NCBI GenBank assembly: GCA_023664665.1
Contig: JAMPEY010000022.1
Location: 1-53,374 of the forward strand
Origin: Lachnoclostridium sp.
Lineage (GTDB): Bacteria > Bacillota > Clostridia > Lachnospirales > Lachnospiraceae
Direction of reading: 5' to 3'
DNA: 53,374 nt
How positions within the stretch are numbered: position 1 is the stretch's first letter; every line of letters starts with the position of its first letter. Positions 7,112 through 16,754 of the stretch are shown piece by piece. The position numbers and the translations under genes are program-made. Below the pieces are notes generated by a model. It was given only the letters and a program-made list of their open reading frames with translations. It was not told the DNA's origin and did no database searches.

Positions 7112-9352
7112 CTAAGCCTTGATTTTCGTTCCCTTTCCGTCACGCTTTGCCAGTTTGATGCTGTTTAACATCAGATTCCTGCTCTTATATTCTATGACAG
7201 TCATGTCGGTATTTGAAGTGTAATACACCGCTTCAAGGGAGTCTTTTTCTCCCAGCTTCATGCCTCTCACGCCCACGGCTGTCTTTTTCATTTCCGAGAT
7301 TTCTTCAATGGAGAAGCGCAGGAAATACCCCTCTTTTGACTGCATCACAATATTCTGCTGTTCATGGAGGGGCGCTATGCTTACCACACTGTCACCCTCT
7401 AAGAGTTTGGTGGCTGCCACGGTTCTTTTTGCCACATCAAACTCTCCCCCGCTCACAATCTTTGTCATGGATCTTGCCGTGACAAAGACAATCCGGCAGA
7501 GATTCAGCTCTTTCTGGCTGGCAATATATACGATTTCTTCTTTTTCTGAATTGTAATTGCTGATATTGTCTACAGGGATGCCTTTATCCCTGAATTTTCC
7601 GAAAGGCAGATCCAACGCCTTGATGGTATGCATCTGTCCGGTATTGGTAAAAAGACAGATTTTCCCCGTGTTTTTACAGGTCAGCACATATTTGTTTTCC
7701 GCATCCGCAGCCTCTTTATTGCGCTCATATGTGGTCTGATCTATGGTTTTGGCATAGCCGAAGCGGTCCATCAAAAATACAATATCCATTTCCTCCGGCT
7801 CTTTTTCCTTATAAACTGCTTCTTCCGCATTTTCTATAACCGTTTTCCGCTTTTTGCCGTACTCTTTTTTGAACCCGTCCAGCTCATTGATAATGACCTG
7901 CGCCATGGAATCCCTGCGCTCCAAAATATCCTCATAGCGGTAAATATTTGCCACGGTTTCTTCGTGTTCCTTGATTAAGGCTTCCAATTCCAGACCGATC
8001 AACTTATACAGACGCATCTCCAATATGGCGTTTGCCTGCTTGTCCGTAAAACGAAGTTGTGCCGCCATAATGCCGGATTCTTTGGATTTGAAGCGGATGC
8101 CTTCCGTATTTCCCTCCACCAGACATGCCTTTGCCATATTGCGGTCTTTGGAACCCCTGAGAATCTCTATAATCAGGTCAATGACATTGCATGCCTTGAT
8201 AAGTCCCTCCTGTATTTCCTTTTTTTCCAGCTCTTTTTCCAGAAGATTGTTATATTTTCTGGTGGCTGTCTGGTACTGAAAATCCACATTTGCCTTGATA
8301 ACCTGTTTCAGCCCCATAATCTCCGGCCTGCCGTTATAAATGGCAAGCATGTTAACGCCGAAGGTATCTTCTAAACGGGTTTTCTTATACAGCATATTCA
8401 CAAAATTTTCGGGATCCGCATCCCGCCTTAATTCAATGACTATTCTAATGCCTTCCTTGGAGGACTGATTGGAGATATCTACGATATCCTGTGTCTTTTT
8501 CGTCTCGGAAAGCGCCGCTACATCGGACAAAAATTTGCCGATATTTGCACCAATCATCGGATAGGGAATCTCCGTGATGACCACATTGGTTTTGCCGCCT
8601 TTTGCCTTCTCGAACTCCACCTTTCCGCGAACCTTGATTTTGCCCGTGCCGGTCTCATAGATCTCAGGCAGCTCATCCTTGTTGATGACAATGCCCCCCG
8701 TCGGAAAATCGGGACCCTTCACATAGCGCATCAGTTCTTTGTTCGTGATATTTTCATCCAGCATATAAGCCTTCATGGCGTCAATCACTTCGCCGAGATT
8801 GTGGGGCGGAATGCTGGTCGCCATTCCCACGGCAATTCCCTCGGAGCCGTTCACCAAAAGATTGGGAATCTTTACCGGAAGCACGGCGGGTTCTTTTTCC
8901 GTCTCGTCAAAATTAGGCACAAAATCCACTACATCCTTGTCCAAATCCGCCAGAAACGCTTCCTGCGTAATCTTCTCAAGTCTTGCTTCCGTATAACGCA
9001 TGGCGGCGGCGCCGTCGCCTTCGATATTGCCAAAGTTTCCGTGTCCGTCTATGAGCGGCAGCCCTTTTTTGAAATCCTGTGCCATTACCACCAACGCCTC
9101 ATAAATGGAACTGTCTCCATGGGGATGATATTTACCCATGGTATCCCCCACGATACGGGCGCTTTTACGGTACGGTCTGTCATAGCGGATGCCAAGCTCA
9201 TGCATATCATAGAGAGTACGCCTCTGAACAGGTTTTAAGCCGTCCCTCGCATCCGGAAGCGCTCTTGCTATAATCACACTCATGGCATAATCAATAAAAG
9301 ATTTCTGCATCTCCTGAGAATATTCTGTTTTTATGATTCTACTGTCTTCCAT
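7112..9352 (-). CDS. parC: DNA topoisomerase IV subunit A
   Basis: A 746-aa type IIA topoisomerase DNA-cleavage subunit. The active-site tyrosine is Tyr120 in AAMRYTEARL. The quinolone-interaction region HPHGDSSIYEA (76-86) keeps Ser and Glu at the usual positions, as in sensitive enzymes. The C-terminal domain has weak beta-pinwheel repeats and no QRRGGKG-type GyrA box (GKFRDKG lies near the place), so it is read as ParC and not GyrA. Together with ParE it decatenates daughter chromosomes. It lies 45 bp downstream of parE. A 21-bp motif around its stop resembles one at the parE stop. Confidence 0.88.
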   Translation of the reverse strand: MEDSRIIKTEYSQEMQKSFIDYAMSVIIARALPDARDGLKPVQRRTLYDMHELGIRYDRPYRKSARIVGDTMGKYHPHGDSSIYEALVVMAQDFKKGLPLIDGHGNFGNIEGDGAAAMRYTEARLEKITQEAFLADLDKDVVDFVPNFDETEKEPAVLPVKIPNLLVNGSEGIAVGMATSIPPHNLGEVIDAMKAYMLDENITNKELMRYVKGPDFPTGGIVINKDELPEIYETGTGKIKVRGKVEFEKAKGGKTNVVITEIPYPMIGANIGKFLSDVAALSETKKTQDIVDISNQSSKEGIRIVIELRRDADPENFVNMLYKKTRLEDTFGVNMLAIYNGRPEIMGLKQVIKANVDFQYQTATRKYNNLLEKELEKKEIQEGLIKACNVIDLIIEILRGSKDRNMAKACLVEGNTEGIRFKSKESGIMAAQLRFTDKQANAILEMRLYKLIGLELEALIKEHEETVANIYRYEDILERRDSMAQVIINELDGFKKEYGKKRKTVIENAEEAVYKEKEPEEMDIVFLMDRFGYAKTIDQTTYERNKEAADAENKYVLTCKNTGKICLFTNTGQMHTIKALDLPFGKFRDKGIPVDNISNYNSEKEEIVYIASQKELNLCRIVFVTARSMTKIVSGGEFDVAKRTVAATKLLEGDSVVSIAPLHEQQNIVMQSKEGYFLRFSIEEISEMKKTAVGVRGMKLGEKDSLEAVYYTSNTDMTVIEYKSRNLMLNSIKLAKRDGKGTKIKA

Positions 9353-9379
9353 CTGACCGTCCCTCGTTAAAAATCCTAA

Positions 9380-9400
9380 TAAGAAAATCCCTTTACGCTA
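9380..9400 (-). repeat. 21-bp motif repeated at the parE and parC stop codons
   Basis: On the minus strand, TAGCGTAAAGGGATTTTCTT (9381-9400) begins at the parE stop. TAGCGTGAAGAGATTTTCTA (7095-7114) begins at the parC stop. Over 21 bp, 18 positions are identical. At parC the motif runs into the long stem-loop; at parE it does not. Confidence 0.5.
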
Positions 9401-11320
9401 AATATCCAGCTCCGCGTCCGTAGCATGTTCGTAAATAAATGCCCTGCGCGGAGGCACATCGGTTCCCATAAGCATTTCTGTCATCTCGGATGCCATACGG
9501 GCATCTTCAATCTCCACCAGCTTCATCAGCCGCCTTTCCGGATCAAGGGTAGTTTCCCACAACTGTTCGGCATCCATTTCGCCAAGCCCCTTATATCTTT
9601 GAAGGGTAAAGGGACCTTTATGGGTTTTCCGATAGTTTTCCAACGCCTTGTCGTCATACAAATACTGCTCCTTGCCCTTGGAAGGAATCGCCTTGTATAA
9701 GGGCGGCATGGCAATATACACATGCCCCTCAAAAATCAAATCCGGCATAAAACGATAAAACAATGTGAGCAAAAGCGTGGAAATATGGGCTCCGTCCACA
9801 TCCGCATCGGACATAATGATAATTTTGTCATATCTTAATTTACTGATATCGAAATCATTGCCGTATCCTTCGGAAAAACCACATCCAAAGGCATTTATCA
9901 TGGTCTTGATCTCCGCATTTGCCAAAACCTTGTCAATACTGGCTTTCTCTACATTTAAGATTTTCCCCCGGATGGGAAGGATTGCCTGATACATGCGGTT
10001 TCTCGCCATTTTGGCGCTGCCTCCCGCAGAATCTCCCTCCACAATGAAAATCTCACATTTTGAAGGCTCCTTGGACTCGCAATTTGCCAGCTTTCCGTTG
10101 GAATCAAAAGAAAATTTCTGCTTTGTCAGCATATTGGTCTTGGCTTTTTCTTCCGTTTTACGGATTTTGGCAGCTTTCTCCGCACAGCTGATCACATTTT
10201 TTAAGGTTTCTAAATTGCGGTCAAAAAATCGGACAATCTCATCTCCCGTAATCTTTGCCACCGCCTTTGCGGCATCCTGGTTGTCCAGCTTGGTCTTGGT
10301 CTGTCCCTCAAATCTGGGATCGGGATGTTTAATGGAAATAACCGCCGTCATGCCGTTTCTGACATCCGCGCCGGTAAAGTTCTGATCCTTTTCCTTTAAA
10401 ATATTTAACTCTCTGGCATAGTTGTTGATCACATTGGTAAACTGTGTCTTAAATCCCGTTAAATGGGCGCCGCCCTCGGAATTATAGATATTGTTGCAAA
10501 ATCCCAATACATTCTCATGGAATTCATTCACATACTGAAACGCCACCTCGACTGCGATTCCTTCGCTTTCCCCCGCATAGTAAATCACATCATGGATGGT
10601 CTCTTTTGACTTGTTCATATCCTTGATAAAACCGATGATTCCCTCCGGCTCACGGAAAGTAACGACTTCTTTCTCTTCTTTGCGTAAATCCGTAAAAATA
10701 ATGGTCAGATTAGGATTTAAATAAGCGGTTTCATGAAGACGGCTCTTGACCTCATCCTCCTTAAAGCGGGTTCTGTCAAAAATCGTATCGTCCGGCAGAA
10801 AATTGATAATGGTTCCGGTTTCTCTTGTTTTGCCCACCACAGGAAGCAGCCCGTCCTCTAAATCCAGCACGGGAATACCCCTCTCATATTTATCCTCATA
10901 GATAAAACCGCCGCTTTTGACCCTTACGGTCAACCTTGAGGAAAGCGCATTTACCACGGAGGAGCCCACGCCATGCAGACCACCGCTGGTCTTATAAGCC
11001 GTATTATCGAATTTGCCGCCCGCATGCAGGGTGGTAAAGACCAGCCTTTCCGCACTGACGCCTTTTTTGTGCATGCCCACGGGAATGCCTCTTCCGTTAT
11101 CCTCCACCGTCGCAGAACCGTCCGCCTCCAAAGTCACTTTTATGGTATCACAGGCGCCCGCCAGATGCTCGTCCACGGAATTATCCACGATTTCATATAT
11201 CAAGTGATTCAAACCCTTGGTGGACACACTGCCGATGTACATTCCGGGGCGTTTTCTGACCGCTTCTAACCCTTCCAGTACAGTAATGCTGGAAGCTCCA
11301 TAGTTTTCTATTGCTGCCAT
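9398..11320 (-). CDS. parE: DNA topoisomerase IV subunit B
   Basis: A 640-aa ATPase subunit of topoisomerase IV. The GHKL ATPase domain has EIVDNSVDEHLAG, VEDNGRGIPVG and GGLHGVGSSVVNA. The transducer follows, then a TOPRIM domain with EGDSAGG and the metal-binding MSDADVDGAHI, and the C-terminal QRYKGLGEMDAEQLW. The true start is the ATG at 11320 (MAAIENYGASS), preceded by AAAGGAG; an open extension of 34 codons upstream is not family-like. It is upstream of parC and 40 bp downstream of degV. A second, gyrase pair is expected elsewhere in the genome. Confidence 0.92.
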   Translation of the reverse strand: MAAIENYGASSITVLEGLEAVRKRPGMYIGSVSTKGLNHLIYEIVDNSVDEHLAGACDTIKVTLEADGSATVEDNGRGIPVGMHKKGVSAERLVFTTLHAGGKFDNTAYKTSGGLHGVGSSVVNALSSRLTVRVKSGGFIYEDKYERGIPVLDLEDGLLPVVGKTRETGTIINFLPDDTIFDRTRFKEDEVKSRLHETAYLNPNLTIIFTDLRKEEKEVVTFREPEGIIGFIKDMNKSKETIHDVIYYAGESEGIAVEVAFQYVNEFHENVLGFCNNIYNSEGGAHLTGFKTQFTNVINNYARELNILKEKDQNFTGADVRNGMTAVISIKHPDPRFEGQTKTKLDNQDAAKAVAKITGDEIVRFFDRNLETLKNVISCAEKAAKIRKTEEKAKTNMLTKQKFSFDSNGKLANCESKEPSKCEIFIVEGDSAGGSAKMARNRMYQAILPIRGKILNVEKASIDKVLANAEIKTMINAFGCGFSEGYGNDFDISKLRYDKIIIMSDADVDGAHISTLLLTLFYRFMPDLIFEGHVYIAMPPLYKAIPSKGKEQYLYDDKALENYRKTHKGPFTLQRYKGLGEMDAEQLWETTLDPERRLMKLVEIEDARMASEMTEMLMGTDVPPRRAFIYEHATDAELDI

Positions 11321-11360
11321 TTGAAATGATGCTCCTTTAAATCTTATTGAACTGTGATTG

Positions 11361-12233
11361 TCATACGGTAATCTTTTTGCAACAGGCAATGGCAAGAGCG
11401 CCGGGGCCGATATGGCAGGCAACGCTTAAAGACAGGGCATCCACATATTCAACCTCATACCCCGGAAAATATTCTTCCACTTCCGCCTTAAATGCCATGG
11501 CATTCTCTTTGTCATAGGTATAAGCAATCTGCAGGGTAACGCCTTTTTCTTCGGTAAAACCGCCGAAACGGTTGGTAATATCGCTTTTTATGGCGTTTAA
11601 CATAATGCTTTTGCCTTGATTGGTCGTGCGCGCTTTTGCAAAGGCATCCAGCTTCTCGCCCTGAATCTGCAGCACGGGCTTTAAGCGCAGCATGGTGCCG
11701 ATTGCAGCTGCAGCGGGAGTAATGCGTCCTCCCTTTTTCAGATAATATAGGGTGTCCAGCATAATGTAAATACTGCTGTTGAATTTATCTTTTTCCAGAA
11801 ATTCCTTGATTTCCTTTGCGCTCATACCGCTTGCGGCAAGCAGTCCGGCATCTATGCAGGACCTTCGCTGGGTAACGGAAATCCGCTGATTGTTTACCAC
11901 TTGAACCTTATCATCATATTCCTGAGCTAACATCATAGCGCTCTGGCAGGAACCGGACAAGCCGCTGCTCATGGGAATATGCACAATCTCATCATACTCC
12001 TGCAAAACCTTATCCCAAAGCTGCATGACAGATTCGGGAGAAGGCTGGCTGGTACTGATATCCGCACCGGATTTCAATTTTTCATAAAATTCATCCTGAG
12101 ACAGATTGATATCTTCAAAATAAGTCTCCGTCCCTATCATAAAAGGCATCGGCAGGACAAAAATTCCGAGTTCCTTTGCCTGCGCCTGTGTAATACCGCT
12201 GTTACTGTCCGTAATAATCGCTACTTTTGCCAT
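11361..12233 (-). CDS. DegV family fatty-acid-binding protein
   Basis: A 290-aa DegV (EDD-fold) protein. It begins MAKVAIITDSNSGI, has the serine-rich TSQPSPES motif, and the MSSGLSGSCQSA lipid headgroup-binding stretch. FakB proteins of this family carry fatty acids for phosphorylation by the FakA kinase. The DAK2-domain gene in this window (14444-16138) is of the FakA type, so the two may work together; that pairing is an inference. Length is normal. The ribosome site is weak (GGAAAACC). It lies between recG and parE on the minus strand. Confidence 0.88.
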   Translation of the reverse strand: MAKVAIITDSNSGITQAQAKELGIFVLPMPFMIGTETYFEDINLSQDEFYEKLKSGADISTSQPSPESVMQLWDKVLQEYDEIVHIPMSSGLSGSCQSAMMLAQEYDDKVQVVNNQRISVTQRRSCIDAGLLAASGMSAKEIKEFLEKDKFNSSIYIMLDTLYYLKKGGRITPAAAAIGTMLRLKPVLQIQGEKLDAFAKARTTNQGKSIMLNAIKSDITNRFGGFTEEKGVTLQIAYTYDKENAMAFKAEVEEYFPGYEVEYVDALSLSVACHIGPGALAIACCKKITV

Positions 12234-12296
12234 AATGGTTTTCCATGCCTTTCTGCAATCTATAATGAACTATTCAGAGCCATATTCATTTTACTT

Positions 12297-14387
12297 TTAA
12301 ATCGTGCGAAAGTCAACACAATTGCCAATCTTCTCTTCCAGAAAATGCTTTTTCAGAGTCAGATGTTCTTCTTTTTCCAGTTCATAATCTTCCTCAAAAA
12401 GCTTATCCACAGCCTCGGACGCCGCCTTTAAAATTCCGGCGTCGGCATAAATATCCCCCAATTCAAAAGAAAACTCTCCGCTCTGTCTGATGCCGAATAA
12501 TTCTCCCGGTCCTCTCAGCTTCAAATCCTCTGATGCAATGAAAAAACCGTCATTGGACCGATTCAGTATCTGCAGGCGTTCCATGGTTTTCTCCTGTTCT
12601 TTTGCACTGATAAAAATACAGTAGCTCTGGTGTTCTCCCCGTCCTACCCTGCCTCTGAGCTGGTGTAATTGGGCAAGTCCGAACCGCTCCGCATTTTCCA
12701 CCATCATCACTGTGGCATTGGGAACATTGATGCCTACCTCGATTACGGTGGTAGATACCAGCACATCAATATGACGGTCGGCAAATTCCTGCATAATCCG
12801 GTTTTTTTCGGAAGGATGCATCTTTCCGTGAAGATAGGCGACTTGAATGCCGGAAGGAAATACCGAGCGGAGTTTCCCTGTATAATCCACTACATTTTCC
12901 ACATCCTCCAGCTCTCCCTCTTCCACCTGAGGACAAATCACATATGCCTGTCTCCCCGCCGCCACTTCTTTTTCGATAAAAGCGTACGCCTTGGGACGAT
13001 ATGCAGTATTTACCACACAGTTTTTTATGGGAAGCCGATTTGCGGGCAGTTCGTCAATAACGGAAATATGCAGATCCCCATACAAAATAATTGCCAGAGT
13101 TCTCGGAATAGGCGTAGCGCTCATCACCAACACATGGGGAAAAACCGCACCGTCCTCTCTTGTGCCCTTATCCGCCAGATGCTCTCTCTGCCTCACTCCG
13201 AATCTATGCTGTTCGTCCGTCACCACTAACGCCAATGACTTGTATTGCACTTTCTCCTGAATCAGGGCATGGGTTCCGATAATCAGATTCACTTCACCCT
13301 GCGCAATCAGCTCGTATGCAGTCTTTTTTTCCTTGGCAGTCATGGATCCCACCAGAAGCACGGGACGGAATGCCAGATGGTACTTCCTTGTATATTCCGA
13401 TATCGTCTCAAAATGCTGCAAGGCAAGGACTTCCGTAGGCGCCATCAACGCTCCCTGATAACCGTTGGCGGCGCACATTAAGAGCGCCAGCACGGCGACA
13501 ATGGTTTTGCCGGAACCTACATCTCCCTGTATCAGACGATTCATACAGTCGGGACCGCCCATATCCTGTTTCAGTTCCTGCCAGACCTTCTTCTGCGCAT
13601 TGGTGAGGGAAAAAGGCATCTGTTCCAAGAAACGCACTGTATCCGCCGTCTCAAACATCGGAAAGGCATTGGGCAGCTCTGCCGCCGCATCCTTATTCCT
13701 GCGCAGAAAAAACAAAAACGAAAAAAACTCATCAAAAACCAGTCTTCTTCTTGCCGAGGCAAGTTCTTCCTTATCTTTCGGAAAATGAATGCCCCATAAA
13801 GCTTCCTCATGAGAAACCAGATTCTGCCCCGTTAACAGTTCCTCAGGATAATACTCTCTTTCAAACTCATACAGGGACAATGCCTGCTTTGCGGCTTTCT
13901 GTACCGCCTGATTCGTAAGACCTTTCGTCAGGGCATAGCGCGGCTGCAGTACATGAGTCTGCTTCCTGTAGTCCTCATAAGCATACATCTTGGGCTGTTC
14001 CATAATTTTCAGGGCGCCGCGGCTCTGCACTAATCCACGGAAAAGATAGTAACCTCCCGCTTTTAACACTTTTTTCAAAAACGGCATATTGAAAAAAGTA
14101 AGCTGCATACTGCCGGAGTCATCCCGCACATTGACATTTAAGATGGTCAGATTGCGTATTTTCTTCTGGTTCGGAACGGATACCACCGTAACATAAACAG
14201 CGGACACCTCTCCGACCTTTGCTTCCTTTATGGGCACGGGCTCCTCAAAAGTCTCATAATCTCTGGGATAATGGGACAGTAAATCCCCCACCGTGGCAAT
14301 ATCCAATTTTTCAAAAAGCTTGCGGGTCTTATCGCCCACACCCTTTAATTCCATAATAGGAGTATTGTGATTCATACTGTTTACCAT
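12297..14387 (-). CDS. recG: ATP-dependent DNA helicase RecG
   Basis: A 696-aa branch-migration helicase that remodels stalled replication forks and Holliday junctions. An N-terminal wedge/OB domain is followed by two RecA-like helicase domains: Walker A GDVGSGKT, DEQH box in VTDEQHRFGV, motif III SATPIPRT, and the motif VI region QLRGRVGRG. Length is normal for Firmicutes (about 680 aa). The start is uncertain: neither ATG 14387 nor the in-frame ATG four codons on has a strong ribosome site. The order asp23-dak2-recG is conserved in Firmicutes. Confidence 0.93.
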   Translation of the reverse strand: MVNSMNHNTPIMELKGVGDKTRKLFEKLDIATVGDLLSHYPRDYETFEEPVPIKEAKVGEVSAVYVTVVSVPNQKKIRNLTILNVNVRDDSGSMQLTFFNMPFLKKVLKAGGYYLFRGLVQSRGALKIMEQPKMYAYEDYRKQTHVLQPRYALTKGLTNQAVQKAAKQALSLYEFEREYYPEELLTGQNLVSHEEALWGIHFPKDKEELASARRRLVFDEFFSFLFFLRRNKDAAAELPNAFPMFETADTVRFLEQMPFSLTNAQKKVWQELKQDMGGPDCMNRLIQGDVGSGKTIVAVLALLMCAANGYQGALMAPTEVLALQHFETISEYTRKYHLAFRPVLLVGSMTAKEKKTAYELIAQGEVNLIIGTHALIQEKVQYKSLALVVTDEQHRFGVRQREHLADKGTREDGAVFPHVLVMSATPIPRTLAIILYGDLHISVIDELPANRLPIKNCVVNTAYRPKAYAFIEKEVAAGRQAYVICPQVEEGELEDVENVVDYTGKLRSVFPSGIQVAYLHGKMHPSEKNRIMQEFADRHIDVLVSTTVIEVGINVPNATVMMVENAERFGLAQLHQLRGRVGRGEHQSYCIFISAKEQEKTMERLQILNRSNDGFFIASEDLKLRGPGELFGIRQSGEFSFELGDIYADAGILKAASEAVDKLFEEDYELEKEEHLTLKKHFLEEKIGNCVDFRTI

Positions 14388-14402
14388 TATTCTTTATTTT
14401 AG

Positions 14403-14433
14403 AAAGGAGACAGCTTTCGCCATCTCCTTTTTG
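14403..14433. other. Intercistronic stem-loop between DAK2 gene and recG
   Basis: AAAGGAGA (14403-14410) pairs with TCTCCTTT (14423-14430). The inner GC-GAAA-GC on the minus strand forms a GNRA tetraloop. A T-run follows on the plus strand, but only CTTTCTAAAAT follows in the minus (gene) direction. It could partly terminate or stabilise the upstream mRNA, setting recG below its neighbours. Confidence 0.45.
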
Positions 14434-14443
14434 AGTCCCGGCT

Positions 14444-16138
14444 CTATTCCACAGAAATCACATAATAGTAAATAGGCTGACCTCCGTACTGCAATTCCAC
14501 ATCACAATCCGGGTATCGGCTGCCGATTCGTGTGCAAAGCGCCTGCGCGTCCGCTTCCTCCACATCCGAACCGTAATAGATGCTGATAAGCTCGGAATCT
14601 TCGTCCACCATTGCGGCAAGCATCTCTTCCGTCACAATGGTCATATCCTGTCCCACTGCCAGAATGCCTTCATCACCTATGCCCATATAATCGTCTTTTT
14701 TGATTTCCTTATCGTCAAATACGGTGTCCCGCACGGCATAGGTCACTTCGCCGGTCTTTACATTTGTAATCTCCTGCAGCATATTTGCTTCGTTCTCTTC
14801 TATGGACAAGTCGGGCACAAAATTAATCACCGCCGTAATCCCCTGAGGAATGGTTTTGGTGGGAATCACCTTAAGGGTCTTGTCTTTCACAAGCCCTACC
14901 GCCTGATTTGCCGCAAGAATGATATTTTTATTGTTGGGCAGGATAAAGACAGTCTCCGCATTGACCTTTTTTACGGCTTCCAGAATGTCCTCCGTACTGG
15001 GGTTCATGGTCTGTCCGCCCTCTATGATATAATCCACGCCCATGCTCTTAAAGATTTCGTTTACCCCGTCTCCGACGGAAACGGCAATAAATCCTATGGG
15101 TTTTGCGGGTTCATCCGTCTTTTCGGCTGCCTGAATCTGCTCCTTCGCCTCTTCCTTCTGCGCCTGCTTAAAGAGCTTCTCCTGATGCTCCAGCCTCATA
15201 TTGTCAATCTTCATATTGGAAAGTGCGCCATACTTCAATGCCTTCTGGATAGCCAGCCCCGGGTCATTGGTATGTACATGCACCTTGACCACATCGTCAT
15301 CCGCCACACATACAATAGAATCCCCAATGGACTCCAGATATGCCTTAAAATCCATTTCCATCTTTATATTGAAAGTCCTGTTCAAAAGAATAATAAATTC
15401 CGTACAATATCCGAATTTGATTTCCGTTTCCTGAGCTTTCTTGGAAGGAGCCCCGCCGCTTTCCGCACCTGTCTTTGCCACAGGAGTGTCCAGAGAAAGG
15501 TCAATCTCCTTGCCCAGATACATATTGAATGCGCCTTCCAGCACCTCTACAAGGCCTTGGCCGCCGGAATCCACTACCCCTGCCTGTTTTAAGACGGGCA
15601 GCATCTCCGGTGTCTGACTCAGCACATATTTTGCATGTTCATTGACTTCGCCCAGAAAAGTCTCCATATCCTCCACGCCGTCTTCCAAAAGGGTTCTTGC
15701 CTTATCCGCACAGCCCTTTGCAACCGTGAGAATGGTGCCTTCCTTGGGTTTCATAACCGCTTTATATGCCGTTTCCACCGCTTTTTCAAAAGCTTCCGTA
15801 AGAATGGGCAGGGTAATCACATTTTCTTCCTTGATGCGTTTGGTAAAACCACGAAAGAGCTGTGAAAGGATAACCCCTGAATTGCCTCTGGCGCCTCTTA
15901 AGGAACCGCTGGAAATTGCCTTGCACAAAGCAGGCATATCCGGTGCATCTCCCAACTGCGTTACCTCTTTTGCCGCAGACATAATTGTCATGGTCATATT
16001 GGTGCCTGTGTCGCCGTCGGGAACCGGGAATACATTCAGTTCATTAATCCATTCTTTTTTTGCTTCGAGATTCTTCGCTCCGGCTAAGAACATCTTGGCA
16101 AACATCTTAGCATCGATTTGTTGTAAACCCACTGTCAA
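14444..16138 (-). CDS. DAK2-domain protein, FakA/YloV-type fatty acid kinase
   Basis: A 564-aa protein of the YloV/FakA family. The N-terminal DAK2 (dihydroxyacetone kinase L-like) domain has NVFPVPDGDTGTNM, with the metal/ATP-binding aspartates, and SGSLRGARGNSGVILSQLF. Middle and C-terminal domains (DegV-like, about 300-564) follow. FakA phosphorylates fatty acids carried by FakB/DegV proteins so they can enter phospholipid synthesis. The degV gene in this window is a candidate partner. Length is normal. It follows asp23 by 9 bp and precedes recG, as in B. subtilis (yloU-yloV). Confidence 0.9.
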   Translation of the reverse strand: MTVGLQQIDAKMFAKMFLAGAKNLEAKKEWINELNVFPVPDGDTGTNMTMTIMSAAKEVTQLGDAPDMPALCKAISSGSLRGARGNSGVILSQLFRGFTKRIKEENVITLPILTEAFEKAVETAYKAVMKPKEGTILTVAKGCADKARTLLEDGVEDMETFLGEVNEHAKYVLSQTPEMLPVLKQAGVVDSGGQGLVEVLEGAFNMYLGKEIDLSLDTPVAKTGAESGGAPSKKAQETEIKFGYCTEFIILLNRTFNIKMEMDFKAYLESIGDSIVCVADDDVVKVHVHTNDPGLAIQKALKYGALSNMKIDNMRLEHQEKLFKQAQKEEAKEQIQAAEKTDEPAKPIGFIAVSVGDGVNEIFKSMGVDYIIEGGQTMNPSTEDILEAVKKVNAETVFILPNNKNIILAANQAVGLVKDKTLKVIPTKTIPQGITAVINFVPDLSIEENEANMLQEITNVKTGEVTYAVRDTVFDDKEIKKDDYMGIGDEGILAVGQDMTIVTEEMLAAMVDEDSELISIYYGSDVEEADAQALCTRIGSRYPDCDVELQYGGQPIYYYVISVE

Positions 16139-16147
16139 AACTCCTCC

Positions 16148-16507
16148 TTAATCAATCACTCTTACGCCTTCAACAAAAATGTTGATTTTTTCGATTTCAA
16201 TTCCGGTAAACTCTTCTACCTTATATTTCACATTGCTGATAAGATTGTCGGACACGGCAAGAATACTGACGCCATATGCCACAATCACATGAAAATCCAA
16301 AATCAGTTTATTCTTGTTGAGAGATACGCTAATCCCTCTTGTAATGCTGTCTTTCTTGAGCAGGCGAACCAGTCCGTCCGCCACATTAACGCCGGCCATG
16401 CCCACAATGCCAAAACATTCAACTGCCACACTGCCCGCATACTGGGCAATTACTTCATTGTCAATGACAATGTTTCCCATATGGGTATTCATAGAAGAAC
16501 CTTTCAT
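16148..16507 (-). CDS. Asp23/Gls24-family envelope stress protein (YloU-like)
   Basis: A 119-aa Asp23 (DUF322) protein. Hallmarks are GNIVIDNEVIAQYAG near the start, ECFGIVGMAG, and the DFHVIVAYG repeat strand. Family members gather at the inner face of the membrane and are linked to envelope stress or lipid metabolism. The ATG at 16507 follows ACGGAGATTTAT; a later ATG five codons in is also possible. It is the first gene of the asp23-dak2-recG unit and is divergent from rpmB, an order conserved in Firmicutes. Confidence 0.9.
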   Translation of the reverse strand: MKGSSMNTHMGNIVIDNEVIAQYAGSVAVECFGIVGMAGVNVADGLVRLLKKDSITRGISVSLNKNKLILDFHVIVAYGVSILAVSDNLISNVKYKVEEFTGIEIEKINIFVEGVRVID

Positions 16508-16562
16508 ATAAATCTCCGTTTCTGCGCTGCTTAATCATCCGGCTTTTCTGAAGCCTCCGTAA

Positions 16563-16600
16563 GCGACTCTGCGGCAGGCAGCGCGCAGACACAAGGTCGC
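16563..16600. other. Hairpin in the rpmB/asp23 divergent region
   Basis: GCGAC plus TCTGCG (16563-16573) pairs with CGCAGA (16584-16589) and GTCGC (16596-16600). A second small hairpin (GGCTTTTCTGAAGCC type) lies at about 16541-16556. On the minus strand both would be in the asp23 leader. The 11-mer CGCAGACACAA (16584-16594) recurs in the structured gap at 46136. Confidence 0.4.
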
Positions 16601-16686
16601 CCTATGTTATATTTTAACAGCTTTCCCAAAAAAAGGAAACAATAAAATCACAAAAATGAAAAAATATAAAAAAAGATATTTTTTGC

Positions 16687-16715
16687 TTGCTTTTCTTTTC
16701 CTTTTCTGTTAATAT
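16687..16715 (+). promoter_or_regulatory. Putative sigma-A promoter of rpmB
   Basis: TTGCTT (16687-16692) and TAATAT (16710-16715) are spaced by 17 bp, about 40 bp before the rpmB start, in an A/T-rich tract. Confidence 0.55.
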
Positions 16716-16754
16716 AACACTGTTGTGAGTATTTTATGTCAAGGAGGTGTTAAA

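Noticed and set aside
7112..11320. Reading the topoisomerase pair as gyrase GyrA/GyrB
   Set aside because: The A subunit lacks a GyrA box and is short at the C-terminus; the B-then-A order away from dnaA/recF fits topoisomerase IV better.
11321..11422. N-terminal extension of ParE by 34 residues
   Set aside because: It overlaps the end of degV, has no ribosome site, and is unlike ParE; the ATG at 11320 has a clear AAAGGAG.
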